Origin: Tetradesmus obliquus
Lineage: Eukaryota > Chlorophyta > Chlorophyceae > Sphaeropleales > Scenedesmaceae
Reading direction: 5' to 3'
NCBI GenBank assembly: GCA_030272155.1
Contig: CP126197.1
Location: forward strand, 2,852,001 to 2,916,000
DNA: 64,000 bases
In this document: in pieces, positions 33,430 through 45,400 of the stretch
Numbering within the stretch: position 1 is the stretch's first letter
Layout of the letters: each line of letters opens with the position of its first letter
The notes under the pieces: generated by a model
The model's input: the letters and a program-made list of their open reading frames with translations, nothing else
The model's database searches: none
What the model was told of the DNA's origin: nothing
Program-made: the position numbers and the translations under genes

Positions 33430-35680
33430 GAGGAGGCGGCAGTAGCATGTAGGGCGTTATGCAGCATGTTGAGATGTCCGCAGCAGGTGCTGCATCATTG
33501 GCATGCTGCATGTGGCTATGTAGCGGCTGCATACAGGCTGCTGTTGGCAGTTTCCCTCGTGAAGTATATCCAACACATTGCTATGACTAGCCACTTGACC
33601 CTCGCACCCCCTGGTAACAACGAGAAATCACGACGTTGCAGCAGGCAAGCATGGTGCAGCAAGCAGCCACTCCAGCGTGTGACGGTGAGACGTGGGTTGC
33701 AGACATTTCAGCAAATCGCTGCTGGAGCAGCCAGCCCCAATTGCATTGTTCTGGTTGATTCGCCCCATGTAGGTTTGCGTGGCACACTTTGCAGCTGCCC
33801 CGTCTTGCGCAGCATGGTCACAGCTGCCAGTAGGGCCTTGCCTAGTGAACGAGTTGACACGTAGGCTAGCATGTGTAAGGCGTTGTCTTACAGACTGCCA
33901 GTGTAACAAGTTTGCATTCAGAGATCAGCCAATTGCAATCCGGTTCCAAATCTTGCGCATGTGCACCAGCACCTGCCAGTGCACAAAGCACATTCAACGT
34001 AAATGTTCGACACACCAGCATTGAGTCAACCCAACTGTGCGAGCATGACAATGCACAGTGCTGCAGCAGCCACAGATACATAACGCCAAGGCAGACGGTA
34101 CATCACAGCTGCACTGACTTCTGCAGCGTTTGCGCAGCAATGCTTGCCACAAACACAACCTCAGCAGCTGTGCCTGCCAAGCTGACGCAACCCACTCAGC
34201 AGCACAGCATAGCAGCGATGTGATGAATGCACAGCTGCGGCACCACGCGCTGCAGGCCCTGCAGTCTCCGCAGACCAAAGATAACCCAGCCTGCCCAAGA
34301 CTTACGGCTAGTATCTATGCCAATCAAAAGTTTCCTTCAAAAACTTGCATCTGCAAACACAGCCAGAAGCAGGCACGGTACAAGCCTCAACCTCTAAGTG
34401 CAGGTCAAGTGTGCTGTTTCCCTTAGCACTGAGTGTGCTCAGCCTGAACGCAGCAGGCTTCATGCATGGTGGCAGCTCACACGAACACATTACAGCCTAA
34501 CAATGCGGCTGCATGCTGTGAACTAGACAGCGGGCTGAGCGCTGTCACATGCCAGGCAACTAGCCTATATGATATTGCGTCGAACTATGCTGCAATTACG
34601 AAACCTCCGGAGCCACCGGTGCTAATGCAGTGAACGTCGCATGCGTTCAAGGTGAGCACAATGCGCTGCTTCAGTCGACTGTAGCTCTCACTGGGTCAGT
34701 TCTGCGGTGCTGCTGCACCAAAATGCACCGACAGGGCTGCACAAACACACACGCGTCGTGCAAAAAGTAGCAGGATCTGCCTCTTGCCTCTGTGCCAGAG
34801 GAGCAGTCAAAAGCCAGTCAAACACACACAGTCAACGAGTTGCGCTCTCAGCAATGCATACACATCCTGTTGAGGAGTTCCACGCAATAGAGCAAGCAAG
34901 GCTGAGCTCATCAGCAGCAAATCAATCAAGGCAAGGGTAGCAGCAACTGCAACAACAAATGCATGACATGGCAAGACGTGCAGGTATGCAGCAGAGAAAG
35001 CAAGCTTTGTTGTGGCACATGTGCGCAGACTAGCAAGCACACCAGAACCACTGGCTGCAGCAAACACCGCAGAGCACAATACAGCTTGGCTACCGTAGCC
35101 TAAGGCTTAGAAACCTGCACAGCTACACTGGATACAAGACACTGTCTGCAGCATAACACTCCAAGAGCCACCAGACAGCATAGCGCTTGGCTGGGTAAAC
35201 AACTTCAAGGTGCACACGAAACTACGAAGCATCAGTAGCAAAGCAGCTTCCTGCGCGCTGCAGTACAGGTCTCCAAGAGCACTCATGTGCTGCTACCTCT
35301 GGTCAAATGAGCACTACACAACATTGACATGGCGCCAATGTAGGCTGAATGCTTATGTTCAAAGCATTTGAACACGCATGAGCCCAAAAGAGCAACATCA
35401 TTCAAGCAGATCATTACACACCGCACTCAATAGGTCAAGTGACACTGCTGCTTCAGCACAGCAGGTCGCAGCTGCTGTTCTGTGCTGGTTAGAGCAAATC
35501 AATGGGCCTAGGGGCAGCATCCATCATATGCTAAGCTCAGCTGTATAATGAGAGCAAATGCCACCACATCAGCACAGGCTGCCGCAGGGTGACCGCACAG
35601 CCCTGTGCGCACTGCTGCTGCCAGCATACCATCCGTGCCATGCCAGCAAGCATGTGAAAGAACAAACAGACCTGAACCTG
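33430..35680. other. Long intergenic stretch, no gene seen
   Basis: About 2.2 kb between two convergent genes (MYND plus, bZIP minus). No long exon-like segment, RNA gene or transposon end could be supported; part will be the bZIP 3' UTR. Confidence 0.5.
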
Positions 35681-37052
35681 TCAGCCAGGAGCATACTCTG
35701 CCTGCATATCTTCGACTCCATCAGTCACAGCAGCAGCAGCAGCTGACGCAGCTAGGCACGATGCCAGCAGCTGTGCACCTCCTGTCTGCTGCTGCTGCTG
35801 CATGCCCTGTGGAAAGGCTGCAGCCACATTCCTATATAAGGAGGTTGCAGGTGTTGCCACTGGCTGCTGCAGCTGCTCCTGCTGCTGGACTTTCTGCCAC
35901 ACTTGCTGTGACTGTCGGCTTGCTAGCAGAGCAAGCTGCTGCTGATATCTACCTGCTCCGATATCAACACACTCTGCTGCTGCAACCGCCGCTGCTGGTG
36001 AAGCAGCAGCCAGGCCATGCACAGCGTCCCCTGCTGCCGCTGCCCCTTGCAAGCTGTGCAGGTCCTGGTGCTGCCGGGCAACCTGTGCCGCTTGCAGCAA
36101 TGCAATCCGCTGCTGTTGCTGCTGCTGCGGCAAAGCCGGGTATGGCCACGTGCCAGCAGCGAGGCTAGCAGCAACACTTGCTGAAGCCAGGTCACAGTGC
36201 AGCTCTGCTGCTGGCGGCTGCGGCAGCTGTTGCAGGCTAGCAGCAGCATATGGCAGCGCTGGCAAACCAGCCTGGCCGGCCTCTAAGGCAGCAGAGACAC
36301 AAACCCCCTGATGGTCTGCCTGTGACTGTGACAATAGCTGCTGCTGCTGCTGGGTGTGCAATGCAGCAGTGTCTGCGTCAGCATATTGTATGCCGGGAAG
36401 GGCTTGGCTTGGCTGCTGCAAAGCAGGTGCAGCAGGAATAGCTTGCCCTTGTGTTGGCTGCAGCAGCAGCGGGTGTGGCAAGCCTGGAAGTGGTGGAGGA
36501 GCATTCGGGCGGCTATTGCTGCTCATCTGCAGCTGCTGCAAATCGACGTATGCAACAGCAGGGGCAGCAGCAGGGGCTGGCACGCTTGCAGTTGCCTGTC
36601 GCAGGTACTGCTGGTACAGCAGCTCCTGGGTTGCATTGGCAGGCTTGTTTATGGAAGCATCAGCAGGTGCTGCTGCTGCTGCTGCTGCTGAGCTGCTGCC
36701 AACTCCACTGAGGTCAAGCGGCAGCACTGGCAGCAGCACATCTTGCCCTGCTGCTGCTGCTGCCGCCGCGCTGTTATGCTCACTGATTCTCCGCATCCTG
36801 TGCTCATCGAGTGCTGCGCGCTGCAGCGATGCAGCAGCTGATGTGGCTGCTGCAGCAGCCTCAGGTGTGGGCCTGCCCATCCTGCTGCTGCTGCCGTCGC
36901 TCCTCAGCCGGTGCATTGCTGCAGCAGCTGCTGCTGCATCGAGCATCGCTAGCTCAGCTTCATCATCAGCAGTAGTGGTGGTGTCTCCTGACATGCTCAG
37001 CCGCCGCAGCCATATCCGCTCCAGCGCTTGCTGCTGCTGCATCTGCTGGTAA

Positions 37053-37088
<36 letters not shown>

Positions 37089-37142
37089 GCCAGGCAGGTT
37101 GCCGCATCAACCATTGGTCCCAGCCTCTCCTGCTGCTGGCGC

Positions 37143-37187
<45 letters not shown>

Positions 37188-37554
37188 AGAACTCTGCTCC
37201 AGCTGTTGTGGGCTAGCACAGGGCCAGGCAAGAAGCCCCTGCCACTGGCCAAGCCAGCTGTGAGGCCAGGAGCATACCTGCCACGCAGCACTGGCTGTGG
37301 CAGCACAGCAGCAGGATCTGCAGCAGCATTTGCCGGCTCAACCTTCGCAGCTGTTGCTGCTGCTGCCATGTCTCGTGATGGTACATACTGCTGCTGCTGC
37401 TGCTGCTGCTGTCCGAGGTTGGTGATCCCAGAGATGTTTGATGCGGCCAGATCCAGCCTCTGCAGTCCCAGCATGCCAGCTGCTGCAGCAGCAGCAGCAT
37501 GCTGATCTGACGAGCTGCTGGGCCCTGCTGGCACCAACAGAGGGCTAACACCAC

Positions 37555-37585
<31 letters not shown>

Positions 37586-38761
37586 GCTGCTGCCGGTGCT
37601 CTTTGCCATCGCCAGTGCTGCCCTCAGGCTGCTGGCCTCTGCCCGCAGCACTGCATTCTCTGCTGCTGTTGCGCGGGCTGTGAGGGTGACTGTTGCCAGC
37701 TGCCCGCGCAGGCTGCTGTTGGCTGCCCTGCTGCTGAGCAGCTCCTCCTGCAGGGTGACCACCAGTGCCTGGGCAAAGGAAGGGAACAAGAGGCAGGCAG
37801 AAGCACAAGCTCAGCTCAATGTTGTCGGTTTGAGAGGTTTATTCACCAATTGCACAGCTCCTCCTGCAGGGTGACCACCAGCGCCTGGCAGGGCACAGCG
37901 GACAGCAGCAGACAACAAGGCAGCCGAGGCAGACAGATGCACATTATCAGAGTAATCTTGAGCGAGCTCCGCAGCTAGTTAGGCTAAGCGGGCAATGTGT
38001 CAGACAATGGCGTCATGCCAGCATTGTGACGGCATTAGTGCTTGACCAGTCAGCAGGATAACAGAGACTGATGCATGTGGCGCCCGTGGCTGCTGCAAGC
38101 AATGACGACCTGAAGCTGCCAGGGTTTGGCACTGTCTTAAACACAAGCTGGCCTCTGCTCACCATCTTGCGCTGCCGCAGCTTGCGTGCAGCTTCCCTGT
38201 TGGTCAGGCGCCTGCGCAGTAGCAGTAGGCAGGCGCACACAAATGAACACAGAGATTTAACTCACCATGGTTACAGATGAACCTGATGCTGCAGTAGGTG
38301 TTCACCACAGCGATAGACTGCATGCATACGAATGAGCTCACTGAGCTGATGATCAATGTACACGTGTCAGGCAGGCATGCACAGCTTGGCTGCAGGACGA
38401 TGCCGCCACAGCACAACATGGCACCTGCACTGCAGCTATCCCACTCCGCCACCACCACCACCTGCACCACTCAACTTACTTTAACACAACCGCATCACAG
38501 GCATCGCTATAAAAAACCCCAACAAAAGATGCAAAGCCGCTCACGTCTTTTCTCTGCGCTCCTCCTCTGTGAGCTGCTCCGCCTTTCTCTCCTTGAGCTG
38601 CTGCAGCCGCTGCTGCTGCAGCGCCACCAGCAGCTGGCCCCGCTCCGCCTGCAGCTGGCCATGCTGCTGCAGCCAACCTTGGACCTGCTCCTGATCTTGA
38701 TCTTGATCCTGATCCATGTCCTGCTGCTGCTGCATTTGGTCGTCCGCCAGCTGCTGTTCAA

Positions 38762-38799
<38 letters not shown>

Positions 38800-39175
38800 G
38801 ATGGTTGGGCAACAGACTGTTGCACCTGCTGCAGTTGCTGCTGCCTGGCTGCAAGCTGCTGCTGCATGTGCTGCTGCTGCTGCTGCTGGAACCGCAGGAG
38901 CTGCTGCCTCCGCAGTAGCAGCAGCAGCTGCTGCTGCTGCTGCTGCTGTCGCTGCTGCTGCCAGAGCTGCTCAGCTCCTGCACCATCAACCCCAACTGCA
39001 GCAGCAGCAGCAGCAGCACACTCTTCACCAGCTGCTGCCACAGCAGGGATGCCTGTTGCCATTGGCAGTGCCACCCCGGCAGCAGCAGCCACCCGGCTGC
39101 TACCACCCTTTGCAGGGATGGTAGCATAAGGAGTGAGAATGATGCTGCTAGCTGGTATGGCTGCTGCACTGCTGC

Positions 39176-39213
<38 letters not shown>

Positions 39214-39774
39214 GGTTGCTGGCTGCTGGCTGCTGCTGTGCCTGACGGTGCATTGTCAGGCACGTTTGCAGCACCAAATGCAGCAGAGATGGCTGCTGCT
39301 GCCGCTGCAGAGTCAGTAGAAGGTGCCAGGTTGGGCATTTGTACTGCTGCCACCTCTGTGGGTGCCGCCGCCTCTGTGGGTGCTGCTGTGGCTGTGGCTG
39401 CATTGCTGATCATATGCTGTTTTGCTGCATCCGGCACAAGACTGGCAGGAGGTGCAGCAGCAGCAAGGTCAGCTGCTGCTGCTGCTTCAGCCGCTGCTGC
39501 ATCTGTCTCCATGTCTGCTGCCTCTGGTATTGCTGCTGCCTCAGCCATGAGCCCAGCCAGTGCTGCCACCACGTCACTGCGTGCACGCTTCCTGTTGCTG
39601 CTGCTGCTGCCAGCCAACCCTGTGGCGCCAGCTGCTGCCTGGCCACCAGCATGTGCATTCATTGTTGCTGCTGGTGCTGGTTTGCTGCTGCTGCTGCTGG
39701 TAGGTTTGGCCACAGGCGCAAGCTGCACGCCGGCTGCTGCTGCTGTTGGTGCTTCATTGGCAACAGCTACCTGG

Positions 39775-39812
<38 letters not shown>

Positions 39813-40059
39813 GCTAAGTGGCAGTGCTGGTGCGCCATTCGCAGGAGTTGATGCCGTTGCTGCTGCTGTTGATACAGCTGCTGGACCCGCCATTGTCTCC
39901 CTGCCTGGCCCGGCTGCTGCTGCTGCTGCTGCTGCACTGCCACAGCCGCCGTAACCAGCTGCATTGCTCATGTCAGCCACAGGGTGTCCTGCCATGCTGC
40001 TGCCGCCAGGCACCCTCCTGCTGCTGCTGCCTTGCTGCCCGGCAGCAGCAGCAGCAGCA

Positions 40060-40101
<42 letters not shown>

Positions 40102-40199
40102 CTGCTCTTGTGCCTGACACCCTCTTTGCGTGCAGTTGCAAAGGGCCAGCCGATTGGCTGGCCCAACTGCCAACTCAACTGCCGAGGCCGGCCGTCACC

Positions 40200-40230
<31 letters not shown>

Positions 40231-40861
40231 CACTGCTGGAAGCTGCTGCTGCTGCCGGCGCCGCCTGCTGTCTCTGTTTCGCAGGCAGCCGAGGCGAGTA
40301 GCATGAGGGCGCTTGCTGCAGGGGTGACTGCCGCTGCTGCTGGTTGCATGGCCTGTGGGGCTGCTGCTGCTGGTGCAGCTGTGGCGGCTGCTGCTGCTGG
40401 CGCTGGCGGTTGTGCCGCTGCTGCTGCTTGCGCTGGCGGTTGTGTCGCTGCTGCTGGTTGCGCTGGTGCTTGTGCGTGTGCTTGTGCTGCTGGTGGTGAT
40501 GCCGCTGCCGCTGATGTGGGAGTGGTAGCAGCTGCAGAAGTGGGCAATGCTGCTTGCTCAGGTGCTGCTCCTAATGCGGATCTGGGCTGCTGCTCACGCG
40601 GGAGCATGGCACGCTGCTGCTGCTGCTTCTGCTGCTGGTGTGCGTCGGTAGTGCTCGCTGGGTCTGGCAATCCTGTCACCGCTGCTGTTTGTGGCCTTGC
40701 TGCTTCTGCTGCACCTGCCTGGCAACTTCTGGGTTGTGCTGTTCCTGGCCTTGCTGCAATGGCGGCTGCAGCTGCCCTGCTGCTGCGGCCTGCTGATGTG
40801 GTGAGGTCACCCACTGCTGTTTGCACTGGCTTGGCCTGCTGCTGCTGCTGCTGCTGCTGCC

Positions 40862-40893
<32 letters not shown>

Positions 40894-41392
40894 CGCTGCT
40901 GCTGCTGCTGCCCATTGGGGCCTGCCAGCCCTTGTGCTGCAGGTGCTGCTCCTGTTGAGAGGCCACCTGCTGCTGCTGTGGTAGCCTGCTGCTGTACAGC
41001 AGCTGCAAGCTGTTTGTGGGCGGTGGCAGCATGCTGTGCCTGCTGCTGCAGCAGCTGCTGCTTGCTGGTGACAGCAGCAGCAGGTGCGGCAACTGCTGAC
41101 ACAGCGGAGTTGTTGCCCATACAACCAGCACCATTGGCAGCGGCAGGAGCAGCAGCAGTAGTGGCACTTGTGGGCGGCTGATAGGCTGGCTGCCACCACG
41201 GCTGCTGCTCCTCCTGCAATGCTGCTGCCAGCTGCTGCTGCTGCATTTGCTGCAGCCGCCGAAGCCATGTTGCTGGCTGCTGCTGCTGCTGCTGCTGTGC
41301 AGGAGGTCTGGCTGGAACTGCAGCAGCAGAACTACTGCTCGTCATCACAGCTGTCATCTGGTTTGAATGTTGCTGCTGCTGCTGCTGACCCA

Positions 41393-41433
<41 letters not shown>

Positions 41434-42191
41434 AATGCTGCGCCCCCATGTGTGCTGTGCCCACTGCTGACAGGCCTGATGAGCAGAGGCTTGATGCTCA
41501 GGCTGAGATGAGCAGCAGGAGCAGCAGCACAACCAGCTCCAGCAGCATCAGAGGCTGCTGCAGCAGCTGCAGGGTGGCAGTGGAAGCTGAAGCGATGGGG
41601 GAAGGCAGCCAACTGCTGCCCAGAATGGCTGGCTGCTGCCTGGCCATCTGCTGCTGCTCCTGCTGCTGCTGTCTTGAGGTTGCTGGTAGCTGGAAGTGGT
41701 AGGGGAGATGTGTGGACTCGGAATGTGGCAGCTGCTGGTGCTGGTGGTGCATTGCTGCCTGCTCGAGTTGTGGCAGTTGCAAGGCTGGGTGCTGCTGTGC
41801 CTGCTGTAGCAGCGCTAGCCACACCACCCTGCGCACAACGAAACGAGCAGACGTTTGCGATAAGGCAGAGAGGGGAGGATGCACATCGCGTGCCGGGCGT
41901 TGCTTTCCAACAACCCTAGCTTACCTGGTCGTGATGCGATTGCTGCGTCCCAGCTGGACTGCTGTGAGGCTTTTGCTTAATCCTCATACTGCCATTGTTG
42001 TCAGGTATGGCATGGTGCAAGTGCTGCCTGCAGGTGCTCTCGGCGGGACGGGCAGAGCGCAATTCTGGTTTCAGACACGTCCGACGAGTTTGTATGTAGT
42101 TGAAAGCAGGCGCGAAATAGTCATTGACCGTGCTAAGATCCTGATGTGATAAGACCAAAGACTGGTGGACGGCGTAGGTGTGACGCGGCAT
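35681..42191 (-). CDS. Very large Gln/Ala-rich bZIP transcription factor
   Basis: Four exons join in frame: exon 1 (ending 41925), 41828-38545, 38211-38163 and 37768-35681. The bZIP is built across exons 2-4. Exon 2 ends ERKAEQLTEEERREK, exon 3 is exactly the basic region (TRLTNREAARKLRQRKM, with the N-x7-R signature) and exon 4 opens with the zipper (ALVVTLQEELLSSRAANSSL, then AENAVLRAEASSLRAAL). It should dimerise and bind DNA in the nucleus. Flanking regions of about 1,100 and 650 residues are Gln/Ala/Ser/Pro-rich, typical of activation domains but dominated by CAG/CTG repeats. Two starts are possible, ATG 41987 (1,827 residues) or the upstream in-frame ATG 42191 (1,895). The stop is TGA at 35681-35683. 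Confidence 0.8.
37737..37892 (-). repeat. bZIP exon 4 start copied into the intron
   Basis: CAGCTCCTCCTGCAGGGTGA followed by CCACCAGTGCCTGGGCA (37739-37775) is echoed at 37856-37892, just upstream of the zipper exon on the minus strand. Confidence 0.8.
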
Positions 42192-42769
42192 GAGTTAACC
42201 TTGCTCAACAGTCACATGGGGCGCTGGCGATGAGCTCAGCATCAGACGAGGTACACATACTTCAGTCCCGCTACAAACAAGCAACTTGTCATTGATTACG
42301 GATTCTATGATTCATCGTCGAAGCATCGGCATGTTAACGCAGGATCTGAGCTGTGTACTTCAGTGTACTTCCACTGCGGCCGGTCCAACGTTCTGGCTTG
42401 AAGTTTGTGGACTGTGCGTTTGCGCGGCTCTCTTTCACAAGTCACGATATTACTTTTAGTGTAAATTGGTACAACGTGCAAGCAGGTCAACCATTGCAAG
42501 TATAACGCAGCATAATGAGTACTCACATGGCTAGAAGTGGTCCCCCAAAAGGCCACCATGGCTGCTGAACCTCAGATTGCAAGTATGTGCAGCTCCTGCT
42601 TCTGCTCCTATGTGTCTTTTTTATATACCTGCATTCATAACATTACTTTTAGGCACATATAGCAAAACAACCGCAATACACACATTACTCGAATAATGCA
42701 TCACATACCAGCTGGTGCAGCTGCAGCCTGGCCAGACATACAGCCGCCGCTGTGCCTAGCTAAGCGCAT
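42192..42769. other. Intergenic, no confirmed gene
   Basis: Between the bZIP start and the oxidoreductase stop. A strong Kozak-like context (GGCCACCATGGCTGC at 42551-42565, plus strand) opens only a nine-codon frame before a possible GTATGT donor; no downstream plus-strand exon was found. Confidence 0.4.
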
Positions 42770-44137
42770 TCACAGTCTGCTGTCAGCACCTGCCAGCATC
42801 TCGCACATCGCCTCTGCTGCTGCCTGCCCGCTCAGCACTGCATTCTCGATGCCCCCTCCCATGCAGAAGTCCCCGCAGGCTGCCAGGCGTGCTGTGTCTG
42901 CCTTGAGGCAGGGGCTGCCAAAGGGCTTGGCAGGGAATGCTGCACCCCAGCGGTGCACCTGCAGAGACAGACGTACCGCAGCAACAGTGGCATTCGAATT
43001 CAAGCAGAGCTGGATCTCATACCTGTTGGCATGTTGTATGTGTTATGCTGTTTGTTTGCTGACGCAGGCAGCACAGCCAAGTGTGCACAACGTGCGTACG
43101 CACTCTGCAAACCTAAACAGGCGTAGACTTGCTCGTCGCGGATCACGCAACAAGGCAGGCCAGCGCATACAACGCAGCCCCATGCCCCATGCTACAAACC
43201 TGTTAGCACTCTCCAGTATACAACCTAAACAGCAGCAACGTACAGCACTCACCTGCCTGCACAAAGCCGCACACCTACCACAAATGCACAAAACACCACG
43301 CACCTGCACAAAGCCCGGCTCCTGCAGCTACCCTTCTGGCAGCCTAGTCATGCACCGACCCACCGGACAAGATATCGCATGTTTTATCAAATTAGTAACA
43401 CCACCCACCTGCACAAAGCCGGGCTCCTGCAGCTTGCCGTCAGGCAGCAGCGGCGCAACCCACCTGCACAGACAGTCCTTCGCTCGCGCGCTGAAAGTTA
43501 TAGCAAACAAGAAACACAACACATACAACACATATGTAACAAGATAGCATATACTCACCTGAACAAAACCAGGCTCCTGCAGCTTTCCGTCTGGCAGCAG
43601 CGGCGCCAGCGCGCGCTGCAGCGCCCCAAACATGGGAGGCACCAGCTTGGCCAGCAGCTCGGGTGTTTGAGGAGGCAGCGAGCCGTCAGGGTTGCGCTGC
43701 ACCAGAGTAGCTGCAAACTCAGTCGTGGCAAGGGCCACCACAGACTGGATGCCGTCTGCGCGAGCGCGGCCCTGTGATTGCACGGGAATGATGTATCAGA
43801 AGGGTGCGGAGGTTGTGTAAGACTGCAAAGAGGGTGGCGAGCGCCACGAGGGACCAGATGCCATATGTACGTGCGCAGCGGCGCTAGAAGCGGGCTGCAG
43901 CATAGCTGCTACACAAGTTGGTACCCTTGCAACAATCACAATGTCACAACACAAACACATACACATGGCAGCTTCTCCCACGTGCTTACCCGAATGAACA
44001 ATCATCCTTGCTCACTCACCGGCTTACTAGAGTCCACACATATCCACGAAATCTCCGGCGAGTTGGTCACTGCTGCTGCGTCAAACGGCAGCTCCAGCAC
44101 CTGCTTCACCAGCTGCTGCTGCTGCTGCCCGCCTTCA

Positions 44138-44179
<42 letters not shown>

Positions 44180-45209
44180 TGCTGCTCTAGCGGCAGCTCC
44201 TGGGGCTGGTATGCCATGAGCAGCGCCAGCAGCGGCGTGCTGCCCACTTCTGACATGGCCTGCTGCATCTTCTGGCCTGCTGTGGTGCCTGACAGCTCGA
44301 CGTAGCCGGGGGTGCCTGCACAAACATAATACATAATGCAGGTGAAGGAAAAGAACACGGTTGTGCTGCAGACTCTTAGTTGGAGGTTTTGGCCTGCTCT
44401 GGTGCCCAGAAGCTCCACGCAGCCGGGGGTGCCTGGTCAGAAGAGCAGGGGCAGGCAGGAGAGTGGATTGGTGTATTGATTTTCAATCACCCAGGTTCCA
44501 CGGCGTCAATGGCTGCTGCTGCTTCAGGACGCGCGCATGTGACAGCGTGCTACCTCTCGCCACACAACAAACCACGCATCAAAGGTGATGCTGCCTTTCA
44601 TCAATTCTTTGGAACAGCCACCTTTTGAAAAAAAATCCCTGAGTTTCTGAAGTACCAAAGAAAAATGGCACGCCTGCTCACCGCTGCAGCCGGTCATCTT
44701 GTCTGCTAGCACCAGGCCATCATAAACCCCGAGGTTCCACGGCCTCACCGGCGGCTGCTGCTTCAGGTCAGCCAGCGTACGTGCAGGAGCCCGCACCGCG
44801 CCCTCCAGCAGCCACTGCTGCGTGCTGGGGTCATAAGCGGCCTTGGCCACCTGCAATACGCATGACACAAAGGGCACACGGATACAGATGAGTTGCTGCA
44901 AAGTGGATGTCTGTCGCACCACGCCCTCCAGCAGCCACTGCCCCGTGCTGGGATCATAAGCTGCCTTGGCCACCTGCATGTGTCAAGCGCAGCGCAGAGA
45001 CCCTGGAGGGAGCAAGTCAGGAAGTGCATCTAACGTAATAGGTCTGCCACAGCGTGCCCTCCAAACTCATGCCAGCATCTCACAATGCTCACCTTGACGT
45101 CGTTGCGCACTGTGGCGCCCGATGCTGCTGCTATGTGGCTGGTGATGGCGTCACTGGAGGGGCAGCCCACGTACAGCGGGCCGGGCGCCAGCACGTCCAG
45201 GAACCTGCA

Positions 45210-45274
<65 letters not shown>

Positions 45275-45355
45275 TTGAGTAAGCTGCGTCGAATGCAAGA
45301 GGAGGGGCAGCCCGCGTACAGCGGCCCGGGCGCCAGCACGCCCAGGAACCTGCGC

Positions 45356-45400
<45 letters not shown>

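Noticed and set aside
35605-36168. Plus-strand frame with Leu/Pro/Ala-rich protein
   Set aside because: Complement of the bZIP exon 4 CTG/CAG-rich sequence.
39133-41181. Long plus-strand Cys/Ala frames resembling a Cys-rich protein
   Set aside because: Poly-Cys comes from reading CTG/TGC repeats opposite to the bZIP exon 2; no secretory signal or spacing pattern.
42551-42590. Perfect Kozak ATG on the plus strand (GGCCACCATGG)
   Set aside because: Only nine codons follow before a possible donor, and all downstream exons found belong to the minus-strand oxidoreductase.
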